This document shows positions 63,082-64,000 of a DNA stretch of 64,000 nt, one piece after another. Each line of letters opens with the position of its first letter. Position 1 is the first letter of the stretch. Under the pieces are notes generated by a model that saw only the letters and a list, made by a program, of their open reading frames with translations, was not told where the DNA came from and ran no database searches. Position numbers and translations under genes: made by a program. The DNA is taken from NCBI RefSeq assembly GCF_038622445.1, contig NZ_CP152019.1:310001-374000 (forward strand), written 5' to 3'. The DNA is from Sporosarcina sp. FSL K6-1522 (GTDB taxonomy: Bacteria > Bacillota > Bacilli > Bacillales_A > Planococcaceae).

Positions 63082-64000
63082 TTATCGTTTACTGAAAGCT
63101 TTTGCAGGGTTTACATGCATCATTTTATGAATGCGCTCTTCACTAACGCCCGATTGCCTAAGGAGTTTGAGAAAAGTTCCTTGCAAATGGTCCAATCCAA
63201 TCGTCGCTCCGTAGCTCTTCATGCGGTTCCTTGTTGTATCAAGTCCCAATAATAGTTGGTCCTCAAAACCGTTATCCAGCAACCGTCCGATTAACTTCAC
63301 TTCTTCCTCATCAGAATGATATTTAAATCGTCCGATTGTATCTAGTTCTATATAAACGCCCATACTTGCAACATGTAGCAAATACTCTTCATTTTCGATT
63401 TTTCGATCGAGATGACAAAGGATTAATTGATCCTCTGGAATTCCTAAGCTCATATAAAGCATGAGTTGATCCATGGCATTATAGCCGAGTTCGGTGTGAC
63501 TCATAATGGGAGCCCCCGTTTCATAGGCAGCCTTTGCTGCCGCCTTGAACAGACGGAAATAAGGCCCCGCCGTTCCTTCCATATCGGTTGCTGTTTTAAT
63601 GAGCCCTGCTTTTGCTTGTATCCGTTGCTGTGGCCACCCATCTTCACCATCAGCAAACATGCCCATTTGTAATTCATCCATAAATAATTCGACAAGCGTT
63701 TCCATCGAAGCTTCGTGAATCCAATGCTCAGGCGAATAAAATCCAAGCTTGTGAAAGCCCGTTGAAGCCAGAATGTGAATGCCTGTTTCTTCAGATAATT
63801 GTTGTAACCAAGCGGCATTTCGACCGCTCCCAACTGGCTGAGCGTCTACAATGGTCTTGCCACCTAACGCTTGAAATCGTTGTACTTCTTCTTTCGTTTT
63901 GGCGTAATCATCCAACACCAATGACGAATCTAGTTGCTCAGGATAGCCTTTTTTTATAAATAAATGCTCATGACTATGGCAGATTCCCAGATCTGATGGC
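63082..64000 (-). CDS. Phosphotriesterase-family hydrolase/lactonase (partial, runs off the window)
   Basis: The frame continues past ATG 63921 to the window edge, where CHSHEHLFI (the HxH metal motif of the phosphotriesterase family, first strand) is read; so the true start lies beyond 64000. Further metal sites are MSHTELG (His) and ILCHLDRKI (His), and LGLDTTRN (Asp). Family members are lactonases and phosphodiesterases; in catabolic clusters they often open sugar lactones. First gene visible of the operon with the AroE-like, cupin PGI and Eda-type genes. Confidence 0.85.
   Translation of the reverse strand, partial: PSDLGICHSHEHLFIKKGYPEQLDSSLVLDDYAKTKEEVQRFQALGGKTIVDAQPVGSGRNAAWLQQLSEETGIHILASTGFHKLGFYSPEHWIHEASMETLVELFMDELQMGMFADGEDGWPQQRIQAKAGLIKTATDMEGTAGPYFRLFKAAAKAAYETGAPIMSHTELGYNAMDQLMLYMSLGIPEDQLILCHLDRKIENEEYLLHVASMGVYIELDTIGRFKYHSDEEEVKLIGRLLDNGFEDQLLLGLDTTRNRMKSYGATIGLDHLQGTFLKLLRQSGVSEERIHKMMHVNPAKAFSKR

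Overview
The window reads as chromosomal DNA of an endospore-forming-type Bacillales bacterium, most likely a Planococcaceae relative (Sporosarcina/Lysinibacillus-like). This is inferred from strong AGGAGG-type ribosome binding sites, frequent TTG/GTG starts, B. subtilis-like gene sets (lutABC, mhqO, ywqMN, ahpCF, VmlR-type ABC-F, YitT, YwmC-type VWA lipoprotein), a PerR-type box before ahpC, and many perfect intrinsic-terminator hairpins. No rRNA, tRNA or CRISPR array was seen.

Layout. 0-4 kb: a Tat-linked gluconate-2-dehydrogenase-like operon ending in tatA, and a secreted sugar dehydrogenase. 4-7.1 kb: a TPP riboswitch with its terminator, then thiM-thiD-thiE-thiW. 7.1-9.2 kb: a VmlR-type antibiotic-resistance ABC-F gene behind a long leader holding a putative 15-aa leader peptide and a terminator next to the start. 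9.3-11.4 kb: a plasmid-type segregation module on the chromosome (parR, parM and about ten helically phased GTRTAC repeats as a candidate centromere). 11.4-18.5 kb: YitT, a giant double-kinase 7TMR-DISM hybrid sensor, pgeF, a small cysteine-motif protein and an EamA transporter. 18.6-21.6 kb: PerR-box ahpC-ahpF, followed by a 42-bp GC-rich tandem repeat. 21.7-31 kb: a GAF/PAS kinase, poorly characterised proteins, and a small locus with an exactly symmetric divergent promoter region and two candidate tiny ORFs (27.1-27.6 kb).

31-36.9 kb is an AT-rich accessory island: a broken fic-like gene, other gene remnants, an HNH nuclease, a PLD-nuclease/SF2-helicase fusion with a DUF3427-like tail, and a NUDIX hydrolase. 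This looks like a nucleic-acid-targeting (defence-type) module.

37-44.4 kb is a catabolic regulon: an aldolase of the DapA family, a D-2-hydroxyacid dehydrogenase, a polar amino-acid-type ABC transporter, a GntR/HutC regulator whose N-terminus has no ordinary start codon, a second paralogous binding protein, and an Ldh2-family dehydrogenase. Two promoters carry the same palindromic operator at identical distance from the -35 box, and a third operator lies before the D-hydroxyacid dehydrogenase.

44.4-53.4 kb: an RclA-like disulfide oxidoreductase, a second giant hybrid kinase paralogous to the first, mhqO, and a divergent ywqM/ywqN pair. A 17-codon relic of an mhqO-like 3' end with its terminator lies on the other side of the kinase, so this segment was duplicated or rearranged. 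53.4-57 kb: lutR-lutA-lutB-lutC for L-lactate oxidation. 57.4-60 kb: a chemoreceptor and a YqcI/YcgG protein. 60.2-64 kb: a sugar-acid-like catabolic operon (phosphotriesterase-family hydrolase cut by the window edge, AroE-like dehydrogenase, cupin phosphoglucose isomerase, KDPG-type aldolase) with a nearby HAD phosphatase. Dispersed palindromic repeats sharing ATCAATTACGCC occur four times between genes.
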